Part shown: positions 43,031-50,527 of the stretch, piece after piece
Layout: the number at the start of each line of letters is the position of its first letter
Numbering within the stretch: the stretch's first letter is position 1
From: CBDANZ01 sp965197865
Lineage (GTDB): Bacteria; Acidobacteriota; Vicinamibacteria; Vicinamibacterales; CAVVIG01
Reading direction: 5' to 3'
NCBI GenBank assembly: GCA_965197865.1
Contig: CBDANZ010000004.1
Location: 372,001-436,000 of the forward strand
DNA length: 64,000 nt
Program-made: the position numbers and the translations under genes
The notes under the pieces: model-generated
Databases searched by the model: none
Told to the model about the DNA's origin: nothing
The model's input: only the letters and a program-made list of their open reading frames with translations

Positions 43031-43849
43031 ATGCAGTATTTGATGGGCCGCTACGGCGTGAGCATCCGCCGCGCCTGCCGCGTCGTGAAGACGACGCGGT
43101 CATCGGTGTACTACACGCGCCGGAAGGATCCGCTCACGGCTCTGCGTCAGCGGGCGCGCGAACTGGCCCAGGCGCGCGTCCGGTTCGGCTATCGCCGGCT
43201 GCTGGTGTTGCTGCGGCGCGAAGGCTGGGACGTCGGCAAAGAGCGCTTCTATCGCGTGTACATCGAGGAAGGCCTAGCGCTCCGGCGGAAGCGCCCGTGG
43301 CGCCACGCGACGGCCGGCCATCGCGAGCAGCGACGGCCAGCCATGACCCGCAACGATATCTGGAGCATGGATTTCGTGGCGGACGAGCTGGCCGACGGCC
43401 GCCGCTTCCGGACGCTCACCGTCATAGACCTGTTTACCCGCGAATGCCTGGCGATCGAGGTCGAACAGGGCCTTCGCGGACAGGATGTCGCGGCGACGCT
43501 GGAGCATCTCCGATTCGAGCGCGGGTTGCCCCAACGGATCTACTGCGACAACGGGACCGAGTTCGTCAGCTCGGCGATGGAGCGCTGGGCCTACACCAAC
43601 GGCGTCATCCTGGACTTCAGCCGGCGCGGCAAGCCCACGGACAACGCCACCATCGAATCGTTCAACGGGCGGTTCCGGGAGGAATGTCTGAACGTGCATT
43701 GGTTCGCGTCGCTCGAGGACGCGCAGCAGAAGATCGACGCGTTTCGGTGGGACTACAATGAGAATCATCCTCACCGGGCTCTCAAGGGGCTCAGCCCCAA
43801 TGAATACGCCCGGCGAACGATGACAACGGCTGCGGACTCACCCGCGTAG
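43031..43849 (+). CDS. IS3-family transposase OrfB, copy B
   Basis: This 272-residue protein is identical to that at 420..1238. The DDE residues are intact (IWSMDFVADEL, IYCDNGTEF, ATIESFNGRF). Confidence 0.93.
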   Translation: MQYLMGRYGVSIRRACRVVKTTRSSVYYTRRKDPLTALRQRARELAQARVRFGYRRLLVLLRREGWDVGKERFYRVYIEEGLALRRKRPWRHATAGHREQRRPAMTRNDIWSMDFVADELADGRRFRTLTVIDLFTRECLAIEVEQGLRGQDVAATLEHLRFERGLPQRIYCDNGTEFVSSAMERWAYTNGVILDFSRRGKPTDNATIESFNGRFREECLNVHWFASLEDAQQKIDAFRWDYNENHPHRALKGLSPNEYARRTMTTAADSPA

Positions 43850-44064
43850 TGGTCCGAAAAAGCCGGTCCTCTCAGTTCGTGTAAATTCAGGTAGGGTCAT
43901 GGCTGTTTCTCGCAATCTCAACAACAGCTACCATGCAGAACTAATCAAGGATCGTCAAGTAGGTAGGTCCCGCCGCGAGTGCATTGCGAAAAGAATGACG
44001 TCTCATCGTTCCGGCCCGTCTCACTATGCGAACGTCCGCGCGGCCCACGTCACCTCGCCGATGA

Positions 44065-44331
44065 CTACGGCGTCGTCCGGCCACCGCCGCGTGCCAAGCG
44101 CGACCGTTCGCTCGGGAAAAAGACGAGCTTGACGAGCAAGGCCAGAATGAGCGGGCCGAAGGTGAAGACCGCGAACTTGAGGACTTTGATCTCAGTCTCT
44201 AGCCGCGCGCTGTCGTCCTTGGTGGCCAGTCGCCCGCCGACCGGAATTGCCGCCGCTGCCGCTCTTGCCTTCTCCTCGGGCGCGCCTGCACTGATCAGAG
44301 CGTCGTACACTTCGGTGCCGATGATGCTCAT
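44065..44331 (-). CDS. Small membrane protein, unknown function
   Basis: This 88-residue protein begins MSIIGTEVYDALISAGAPEE, has an amphipathic segment (KARAAAAAIPVGGRLATKDDSARLETEI) and one transmembrane helix (VFTFGPLILALLVKLVFF) near the C-terminus. This layout, a short coiled or amphipathic region followed by a tail anchor, recurs in small conserved hypotheticals of mobile regions. Function unknown. The C-terminal RGGGRTTP may be altered. Confidence 0.6.
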   Translation of the reverse strand: MSIIGTEVYDALISAGAPEEKARAAAAAIPVGGRLATKDDSARLETEIKVLKFAVFTFGPLILALLVKLVFFPSERSRLARGGGRTTP

Positions 44332-44442
44332 GCGCGAGATTCTCCCTCACAGCGTCCGCCCTGTCCACAGCACCTGTCCCAATACGACGGCGTCCCGTGG
44401 CCACGGCCCCGGACCTCTAGGCCGGGTTGTCGCTCACGAGCT

Positions 44443-44509
44443 GCTAGCGCCGGCCTGTCACGGGTGCAGGGGAGCCCCTGGTAGCGCCTTTGCCAAGTGC
44501 ATAATTACC
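44443..44509 (-). repeat. 67-bp inverted repeat, left member (IS1-like end)
   Basis: The sequence is the inverse of 47383..47449 with one mismatch. Read on the minus strand it begins GGTAATTATGCACTTGGCAA. The partner copy precedes an IS1-like transposase, so both are probably left ends of that IS type, here facing away from each other around 2.9 kb. Confidence 0.85.
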
Positions 44510-44540
44510 TTATTCAGATCAACTAGATGGATTGGGTTTC

Positions 44541-44561
44541 GGGGGGGGGGGGGGGGGGGGG
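44541..44561 (+). repeat. Run of 21 G residues
   Basis: An uninterrupted G21 tract follows ATTGGGTTTC. It is outside any supported gene. Such tracts can be slippage-prone or form quadruplexes, but they also arise as sequencing or assembly artefacts and can mask a join. Confidence 0.9.
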
Positions 44562-44798
44562 CAGAGACACTACGACTGGAATGACGCTCGGCCTACCGCG
44601 CACGCCGCCCGGCTGTTCGCGTACGCAGGGGTGATGCTGGTCGCGTTCCACCTGTTCGTGCATGATCCGAGAAACGGTCCTCGATGGCGAGCCCGCAACG
44701 CGTCTGCAAGACATAGAATCAGACACGGGATACGACACACGGATGTGCTTGCCGGACGGTGCCATTGCACGTCTGTCGCAAACGACCGTTTACGACCC

Positions 44799-44890
44799 GT
44801 GCTGATCGGCTACGCTCGCGTCTCGAAGGCGGACGGCTCCCAGTCGCTGGACCTGCAACGCGACGCGCTGCAGGTCGAGGGCGTCGCCGC
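44799..44890 (+). pseudogene. Serine recombinase (resolvase) N-terminal fragment
   Basis: About 27 codons read VLIGYARVSKADGSQSLDLQRDALQVEGV, containing the YARVS motif with the nucleophile Ser of Tn3-type resolvases. Similarity stops there and the frame ends at 44939 without the remaining catalytic or DNA-binding regions. Confidence 0.75.
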
Positions 44891-45052
44891 CAAGTCGACA
44901 GTTGTGATGGGGGAGGTGTCCTCCCCAACCCACGAATAGACGACTTACACGGCGGGTATTCGCGATTCCAGTATGATCAGAATAGCCACGCGCGACCGGA
45001 AGCGAAGCTTAGTCCTGTTCGCGTGCGGCACCCAGTGAAAGGGGACGAGGTA

Positions 45053-45472
45053 ATGGAGACGCCCAGAAATATCCTGGCACCCACGGATTTCAGCGAGATG
45101 TCGAACGGATCAGCTGCATACGCCGCAAAACTCGCTATTGCGATGAACTCTAGGCTTCATCTACACCATGTAGTTCATGAATTAGAGACCGCGCACCCCC
45201 TGCGGGCACTCGACGATGCAGAGAAGGAGGGGAAGGAAAAACTCGCCGCGATCCTGACGGCTGAAGAGAAGGAACGGCTGAATCTGACGTCCTACGTGGG
45301 AATCGGCCCCCCGGCCAATCAGATCGTCGAGTACGCCGAGAAGAACGACATCGATCTCATTGTCATGGGCACCCACGGCCGTAGCGGCCTTGAGAAGATG
45401 TGGCTCGGGAGCGTGACCGAGAAGGTGCTCCGCCAAGCGCATTGCCCAGTACTCGTGGTTCGGCAATCCTAG
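45053..45472 (+). CDS. Universal stress protein, UspA family
   Basis: This 139-residue cytoplasmic protein starts PRNILAPTDFSEMSNGSAAYAAKLA, the standard N-terminal strand and ATP-binding Asp, and ends with the nucleotide loop VMGTHGRSGLEKMWLGSVTEKVLRQAHCPVLVVR (G-2x-G-9x-G-S/T). It is therefore of the ATP-binding UspFG type. GACGAGG precedes the ATG. It stands alone between relics and an IS1182 element. Confidence 0.93.
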   Translation: METPRNILAPTDFSEMSNGSAAYAAKLAIAMNSRLHLHHVVHELETAHPLRALDDAEKEGKEKLAAILTAEEKERLNLTSYVGIGPPANQIVEYAEKNDIDLIVMGTHGRSGLEKMWLGSVTEKVLRQAHCPVLVVRQS

Positions 45473-45871
45473 GCTGTCGGGCCACCCGCTGAATACAAGA
45501 CCTCTTGCTTGGGAATACGCGGGAACCCTCGTTCAGTTCGGGTTGTTGTGGCGACTGACCCGGAGTCAGCGGCGACGACGCTGCGCTTCTACCGGTCGGC
45601 TGAAGCCGTAGTCGCCACACAGGGCGCGGCGATCTCGGCGTCGGCCTCACGCGCGGCGATGAGCTGCGTCACCTGGTCGAGTTGCGTGAAGTGTCGCACC
45701 TGGCGGCGCGCAGGCACCGGGACGCCGGGTAGGTCGAGGGCAAGATCGCCGACGTCAACAAACCCGGCGCGTCTACGCGATGGCCCACACCAACGGTGAG
45801 GACAGACTGGCCACCTGGAGGAACTGGCGTGGGGAGCACGTACAGTGAGAGAGCGACCCTCACTACCCGCC
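45473..45871. other. Gene-free stretch
   Basis: No gene can be supported in these 399 bp between the stress-protein gene and the IS1182 element. Short frames on both strands show no recognisable motif. Confidence 0.4.
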
Positions 45872-45875
45872 TTAA

Positions 45876-47356
45876 CAGTCTGTGTTTAAACCCTGCGATT
45901 CACGCGGCGACGGGTAGCAGCTCAAAACAATGACGCGGCGACGACCCCGGCGATCGATCAACGAATCTTGGTTCATGGTTCCCCCAGAGAGCGCCGAGGC
46001 GCGCCCATACGGCGATGAAGACAGCCAAGACGCCTGCGGCGCGGCCCTGCAAGCGCCGTGGCGTGCCGATGCCGAGGCACTGGCGCATCGCGAGCCCCAA
46101 GTTGAAGCCGCCGCCATGAATCAGTAGACGCTTCAAGATGTTGTCGTGTCCCCGCAAGTGCGTGCGTCGCATCCCGCCGGTCTCATAGAGGTGGGCAAAC
46201 GATCGCTCGGCGAGTTCCGCCCGTCGCCGCCGCAAGCGTCGCCCGCGGGCGCCCCGGAGACGGCGGCGATTCCCATGGACGGGCGCGTACGCATCCGGCG
46301 CGTCGGACCAATCGCGCCGGCCACGGTCGGGTTCCGAAATGTACGACCGCAGGCCCACCGCAGCCAGGTCTACCATCGTCTCGTTGCTGTGATAGCCCTT
46401 GTCCGCGACGATGTCCTCCAACCTCCCGCGCGCGTCGGTCGTCGCGTGCGCGGCTTCCACCTGTTCGGCCGCCGTGATCGCCGCCGTGACAAGCGTCCTC
46501 GTGTCGCCCTGATCGGCGCCCTGCACCGTCACCGCGACCAACGCGCCGCTCTCCAGATCGATCGCATGCTCGGCTTTGTGCGCCAAGTGCGTCTGGCCGT
46601 CTTTCATTTTCGCGACCTTCGCATCAGGATCGCTGGGGCTGGTCCACTCGCTGTTCGAGGTTTTCTTCTTCCGCGTGCGATCAAACCGCGCCAAGACTTC
46701 GCGCGTCGGCGTCTTGATCCCCGAGGCGGCGGCGAGGCGGGTCAGATACGCCTGGTAGGCTTCCCCCGTGTCCCGGCGCACGATACTCCGCATGGCGGCG
46801 TTGGCCTCCAACGTCGTCGCGTCGATCGCGATCGTCCGGCCCTTCAACAGGCCGGCGGCCGCCAGGCGCTGCTGGACCCACGTGAACACCGCCCGGTGCG
46901 TCTCCACATCGATCACGCGGCGGGTGCGCGAAATCGTCGAGTGATCCGGGGCCGCCTCCTCCAGCCCGAGTCGCAGGAAGCTCCGCACCGCCAGCGAGTC
47001 CGCCGCACGCCATGCGATGCCGCGCTCCGAATCGATGCCTTCGAAGTACCCAACCAGCAACAAGCGGAAGTAGCGACCGGGCGCCAGACTCGGGCGGCCC
47101 AACACCGGCGCGTAGAAGGATCGACAGGCGTCTTCCACGAAGGTGTCGAAGCCGTCGGCATCCAGCAACGCATTCAAGCGCGTGTAGAACGGATGCCCAG
47201 GCGAGACCGGCAGATCCGACGCGGCAATCCACAACGGAGGTTGTTCGGGGTCGCGGGTGCCCATGGCCATGCGCCACAGTGTAAGGAGCGGGATCGATCC
47301 TGTCGATCCCCTCGCCAATAACAAGGGGCTGCTCGATCGACTTTCACCACGGGCTG
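45876..47356 (-). mobile_element. IS1182-family element
   Basis: The element is 1481 bp with ends CAGTCTGTGTTTAAACC and (inverse) CAGCCCGTGGTGAAAGTC, flanked on both sides by TTAA (45872..45875 and 47357..47360), a 4-bp palindromic target duplication. Its right end matches the termini of the 158-bp MITEs at 11986 and 53076. Confidence 0.92.
45900..47270 (-). CDS. IS1182-family transposase
   Basis: This DDE transposase of about 456 residues starts at MAMGTRDPEQPPLW. The DUF772-like N-terminal domain is visible (YRLLLVGYFEGIDSERGIAWR-type segment; APDHSTISRTRR), then D in TIAIDATTLEANAAM, the HKAEHAIDLESGALVAV block, D in EDIVADKGYHSNETM and the C-terminal Glu region RRRAELAERSFAHLYETGGM with RTHLRGHDNILKRLL. 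Full length. Confidence 0.92.
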   Translation of the reverse strand: MAMGTRDPEQPPLWIAASDLPVSPGHPFYTRLNALLDADGFDTFVEDACRSFYAPVLGRPSLAPGRYFRLLLVGYFEGIDSERGIAWRAADSLAVRSFLRLGLEEAAPDHSTISRTRRVIDVETHRAVFTWVQQRLAAAGLLKGRTIAIDATTLEANAAMRSIVRRDTGEAYQAYLTRLAAASGIKTPTREVLARFDRTRKKKTSNSEWTSPSDPDAKVAKMKDGQTHLAHKAEHAIDLESGALVAVTVQGADQGDTRTLVTAAITAAEQVEAAHATTDARGRLEDIVADKGYHSNETMVDLAAVGLRSYISEPDRGRRDWSDAPDAYAPVHGNRRRLRGARGRRLRRRRAELAERSFAHLYETGGMRRTHLRGHDNILKRLLIHGGGFNLGLAMRQCLGIGTPRRLQGRAAGVLAVFIAVWARLGALWGNHEPRFVDRSPGSSPRHCFELLPVAA

Positions 47357-47382
47357 TTAACGCACGCTGCCCCTTTATTCCC

Positions 47383-47449
47383 GGTAATTATGCACTTGGC
47401 AAAGGCGCTACCGGGGGCTCCCCTGCACCCGTGACAGGCCGGCGCTAGC
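47383..47449 (+). repeat. 67-bp inverted repeat, right member (IS1-like left end)
   Basis: It begins GGTAATTATGCACTTGGCAA and ends GCGCTAGC; inverse of 44443..44509 with one mismatch. It lies about 80 bp before the IS1-like transposase remnant and is its probable left end. Confidence 0.85.
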
Positions 47450-48021
47450 GATGGGCCGCCTGTCGGCGGCCTACCCGCTTCCGTGCTGACCGGGCCTTCT
47501 TGGGCTCCGGTGGCGGCCAGGGCGCTTGTACCGCCCGCTCGCTGGCTCGGCCTTCACGTTCGTGAGCGACTTGGCCGAGCGGTTGGCTGGCCGCACACAG
47601 CTCACGTCAGACGGCCTCAAGCTCTATGTGGAAGCTGTCGAGGATGTCTTCGGAGGAGATGTGGACTACAGCCAGCTCGTGAAGCTGTACGGCGCAGCAG
47701 CCGAGAATGAGGCCCGCTACAGCCCCGCCACGTGCCTCGGGTGCATCGCCAAGCCCGTCATGGGCAACCCGGACCCCAAGCACATCTCGACCAGCTTCGT
47801 CGAGAGGTCGAATCTCACGATGAGGATGTCGATGCGCCGGTTCACACGGCTGACCAACGCCTTCTCCAAGAAGGTGGCGAACCACGTCCACATGGTGGCC
47901 CTCTACACGGTGTTCTACAACTGGACGAGGATTCACAAGACGCTACGCGTCTCGCCCGCCATGGCCGCCCGGTTGACAGATCACCTGTGGAGCATGGATG
48001 ACATCGTTGAACTGATCGAGG

Positions 48022-49450
48022 GGGGATGTCCCTCTAGCTGTTGAAATTTAAAGCGGCGGCTCCCTGCTGGTCGTGATAGACGGCCGGTGGGAAAACCTGG
48101 GGCTGAAGCCCCCAGAAAGGAGCCGCCATGAAGAAGTTTGGCACAGGCGTTCGTGGGCGCCAATCAGCATTGCCGGCACCACGGCACCTTCCATTGGTCG
48201 ACATCCTGGTCGATGCACAGGCCGAGCTCCAAGAGCTGGTCGTCGCGTCGGGCCTGAAGGTCCTCGCGGCGATGTTGGAAGCGGATCGCGTGGCCGTGTG
48301 CGGTCCGCGGTATGCGCATCAGCCCGCGCGGCGGGCGTCTCGGGCGGGCCATGCGCCCAGCGAAGTCGTGCTGGGGGGCCGCAAGGTCGCCCTGCGTCGG
48401 CCGCGGGTGCGGCGCGACGGGCAGGAGGTCGCGCTGCCATCCGTCCAGGCCTGTACGAACACGGATCCGCTCACCCGGCGCGTGGTCGAACAGATGCTCA
48501 TCGGCGTGGCCACGCGCCAGTATGGCCGGAGTCTAGAACCGCTGGGGGCCGACGTCCGCACGCGGGGCACAAGCAAGAGTGCCGTGAGTCGGCGGTTTGT
48601 GGCGCAGACGCAGGCGCAACTCGATGCGTGGCGGGCGACGCCGCTCGACGACCTCGAGCTGGTGGCGCTACTGATCGATGGGGTCCACGTCGGCGGCCAC
48701 TGCATCGTCGTGGCGCTGGGCCTCGATAAAACGGGCGCCAAACACCCGCTGGGCCTCTGGGAAGGGTCAGCGGAGAACACGACCGTGTGTCAGGGCTTGC
48801 TGACCAATCTGCAGAGCCGTGGGCTGCGGACCGACCGCAGTCTGCTCGTCATCCTCGATGGAGCGCAAGCGCTCCACACTGCGGTGATGCAGACCTTCGG
48901 CCCCGCAGCCCTGGTACAACGATGCCAGGTGCATAAACGGCGCAACGTGCTCGAGTATCTGCCCGAGGCCCAGCGTCCGTGGGTGAAGGCGACCCTCACG
49001 CGCGCCTATACGCACACCGACATCAAGGCGGCCCGGCGCTTGTTGCAGGACTTGGCCCGGCGGGTGGACGTCGATTATCCGAGTGCAGCCGCCAGCATAC
49101 GGGAAGGGCTCGACGAGACGCTCACCGTAGTCGAGTTGCCGCTCTCGGAGCGGCTCCGCCGATCGCTGGCGACGACCAACGCCGTCGAGAGCCTCCTGAG
49201 CCGGACACGCCACGTGAAGCGGAACGTGAAACGCTGGCGCGGGGGTACGATGGTGCTCCGCTGGGTCGCTGCCGGTGTGCTGGAAGCGGCCAAAGGATTC
49301 CGGCGGGTGAAGGGGTGTAAGGACATGCCCGTGCTGGTCGCCGCGTTGCGAGCACGTGACGCTCAGCTGGGGCTCGATGAATCGTCGGGGATGGTTGCGT
49401 AGTCGTCACCCGAGCCGCCGCTGAATTTCAACAGCGGATGGGACAAGCCC
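48022..49450 (+). mobile_element. IS256-family element type D, copy 3
   Basis: The element is 1429 bp, bounded by the 8-bp duplication GATCGAGG (48014..48021 and 49451..49458). It is inserted in the tail of the IS1-like transposase gene. Confidence 0.97.
48128..49402 (+). CDS. IS256-family (mutator) transposase, copy 3
   Basis: This 424-residue protein has Cys in SVQACTNTD, Thr in ATLTRAYTH and Val in RRVDVDYP, the combination intermediate between copies 1 and 2. DDE residues are intact. Confidence 0.96.
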   Translation: MKKFGTGVRGRQSALPAPRHLPLVDILVDAQAELQELVVASGLKVLAAMLEADRVAVCGPRYAHQPARRASRAGHAPSEVVLGGRKVALRRPRVRRDGQEVALPSVQACTNTDPLTRRVVEQMLIGVATRQYGRSLEPLGADVRTRGTSKSAVSRRFVAQTQAQLDAWRATPLDDLELVALLIDGVHVGGHCIVVALGLDKTGAKHPLGLWEGSAENTTVCQGLLTNLQSRGLRTDRSLLVILDGAQALHTAVMQTFGPAALVQRCQVHKRRNVLEYLPEAQRPWVKATLTRAYTHTDIKAARRLLQDLARRVDVDYPSAAASIREGLDETLTVVELPLSERLRRSLATTNAVESLLSRTRHVKRNVKRWRGGTMVLRWVAAGVLEAAKGFRRVKGCKDMPVLVAALRARDAQLGLDESSGMVA

Positions 49451-49492
49451 GATCGAGGAATCCGAGATGTTAGTCCCGGCCGCTCAATCGGA

Positions 49493-49678
49493 GTGAGACA
49501 CTACCAAACCCTCACAGAGGCAACTAAGGAACATGGCACGAAGCTCGATTCGATTCGTCATCGCATGTATGCGGCAACAGCCGTGCTGGCTGTTCTCGGA
49601 GCGATACTATATTTCTTCCTTGACAGAATGTGGGGCCAGATTCTTCAGGTCCTCCAGAACTTTCCAGTAACATCCTAG
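49493..49678 (+). CDS. Small single-pass membrane protein
   Basis: This 61-residue frame begins at a GTG overlapping the IS1-like TGA. A charged N-terminus (TEATKEHGTKLDSIRHRM) is followed by one transmembrane helix (YAATAVLAVLGAILYFFLDRMW). Not recognised beyond this layout. It may be the 3' part of a longer gene cut by the IS1-like element. Confidence 0.45.
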   Translation: MRHYQTLTEATKEHGTKLDSIRHRMYAATAVLAVLGAILYFFLDRMWGQILQVLQNFPVTS

Positions 49679-49688
49679 CAACACACCA

Positions 49689-49982
49689 TTAGCTCACTAC
49701 CCACTTCTTGATTGGCGTGACTTTCGATCTGCTTGCCATTTTCAAGGCGTGCCACAGATCATGGTCGGCCTGCAGATGCAACAAAAACTGCGGGCTCGTC
49801 ACCGTCAGACTGCCCATCAGCACAGCCGTTTCGGCGGTGACGCCACGCTTCCCGGCCACGATCTCATTCAGACGATTCGTGGACATTCCCATGCGCCGCG
49901 CGGCCTCAGCCTGACTGATCCCGCTCGGTTTTCGGTACTCTTCCTCGAAGATCTCGCCGGGATGCGTCGGTGGTCGGCGCAT
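49689..49982 (-). CDS. higA: HigA-type antitoxin (XRE family)
   Basis: This 97-residue protein starts MRRPPTHPGEIFEEEY, the usual HigA opening, with an HTH at ISQAEAARRMGMSTNRLNEIVAGKRGVTAETA and a C-terminal dimerisation helix (FLLHLQADHDLWHAL). It neutralises the HigB ribonuclease and represses the operon. Its ATG is 22 bp after the toxin stop, so toxin precedes antitoxin, the standard higBA order. An alternative longer frame upstream overlaps the toxin and is not conserved. Confidence 0.93.
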   Translation of the reverse strand: MRRPPTHPGEIFEEEYRKPSGISQAEAARRMGMSTNRLNEIVAGKRGVTAETAVLMGSLTVTSPQFLLHLQADHDLWHALKMASRSKVTPIKKWVVS

Positions 49983-50004
49983 CTTCGAGAGGTCCGCCCC
50001 CTGG

Positions 50005-50265
50005 CTACTTGCCGCCGTGGAAATCTTCGATGAGGATCTCATAGGCATCTCCGCGCTCGAACCGAAACACGATCCGGCACTGGTCATTGATCCGAACGTT
50101 GTTGTAGCCAGGCCGGTCATGCTGTAACGGTTCGAAGTGCAGCCCTGGCAGACTTAGATCGCGCGTGTCTCGCGCCGTATTCAGGACCGATAGTTTCCGT
50201 TGAGCCGCCTTCCATACGCGCTGCGGAATGCGTCGAGCGTGCTTGCTGTTGATCCCGTGGCACAT
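50005..50265 (-). CDS. higB: HigB/RelE-type toxin
   Basis: This 86-residue mRNA interferase-like protein carries GINSKHARRIPQRVWKAAQRKL, LHFEPLQHDRPGYNNVRINDQCRIVFRFERGDAYEILIEDFHGGK, including the basic and aromatic positions of the HigB active site. The N-terminus (MCHGINSK...) is about 12-14 residues shorter than usual, lacking the IKSFxxxxTE strand, and an in-frame stop lies just upstream. The toxin may therefore be truncated and inactive, or the start shown may be secondary. Confidence 0.85.
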   Translation of the reverse strand: MCHGINSKHARRIPQRVWKAAQRKLSVLNTARDTRDLSLPGLHFEPLQHDRPGYNNVRINDQCRIVFRFERGDAYEILIEDFHGGK

Positions 50266-50527
50266 GCTGACGCTTCAAACGGGAGCGAGACGGGAGTGAC
50301 AGGGCGGAACAGCCCGGTAACACTCGGCACAGGTCGGCACTCGAATTATGAGAATTGCTCAGCAATATGGGTCTTTTCCGTGATATGTGAGCAATCGAGG
50401 GCCTCAATGAATCGCGCCGGCTGTGCGATTCTGAGCCTTCTGTGTTCCTCGCCACTCTCACCTGGGCTGATCGGCACCCTACACTCATCTGCCCCCGCGA
50501 CGAACGCCAGGATAGGACAATGTGCTG

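Larger units (their letters stand above)
42661..43874 (+). mobile_element. IS3-family element, copy B (same as 50..1263)
   Basis: This 1214-bp copy has a 4-bp target duplication GTTC (42657..42660 and 43875..43878). Deleting the element plus one GTTC restores an uninterrupted IS1595 transposase start, which proves the boundaries. It differs from copy A by one base in the right end (GAAAAAGCC against GAAAAGGCC). Confidence 0.97.
40587..43900 (-). pseudogene. IS1595-family transposase in three pieces
   Basis: The start codon is at 43900 and codons 1-8 (MTLPEFTR...) end at the second IS3 element; removing that element and its 4-bp duplication (GTTC) rejoins them in frame to 42400..42660, giving MTLPEFTRTFGTVRACLSHL and a four-Cys zinc ribbon (CSRCGSLGKIYHY...HRCSDCKRVF). 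The C-terminal piece (40587..40969) carries a second-Asp region SQVHADDNRAYGAL, then VNHSAGE, a 1-bp shift, and NTHTNSIESVWAMTKRVYVG. About 100 residues between the pieces are missing at the other IS3 insertion. The transposase is dead. Confidence 0.85.
39053..43971 (-). mobile_element. IS1595-type transposon carrying a restriction-modification operon, interrupted by two IS3-family elements
   Basis: Inverted repeats of 24 bp with one mismatch (GGGACCTACCTATTTGACGA at 39053; its inverse with C for T ends at 43971) enclose five co-directional minus-strand units: an IS1595-type transposase, a D12 adenine methyltransferase, a PD-(D/E)XK nuclease and a 63-codon ORF whose stop falls inside the left repeat. 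The transposase stop overlaps the methyltransferase start, and that stop overlaps the nuclease start, so the R-M genes are built into the transposase operon. Two IS3-family elements (40970..42399 and 42661..43874) have since split the transposase. No 8-bp target duplication is visible at the outer ends. Confidence 0.72.
47526..49496 (+). pseudogene. IS1-like transposase, 5' truncated and split by IS256
   Basis: The frame contains AFTFVSDLAERLAGRTQLTS, DVDYSQLVKLYG and the strongly conserved NPDPKHISTSFVERSNLTMR followed by MSMRRFTRLTNAFSKK, diagnostic of the IS1-like DDE group. The N-terminal zinc ribbon and first-Asp region are missing. At 48022 IS256 copy 3 interrupts the codons for VELIEESEMLVPAAQSE; removing it and one 8-bp repeat restores this tail to a TGA at 49494..49496. 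Confidence 0.85.

Noticed and set aside
44443..47449. Interpreting the segment as a complete composite transposon
   Set aside because: The 67-bp members point outward and no matching outer target duplication or second transposase copy was found.
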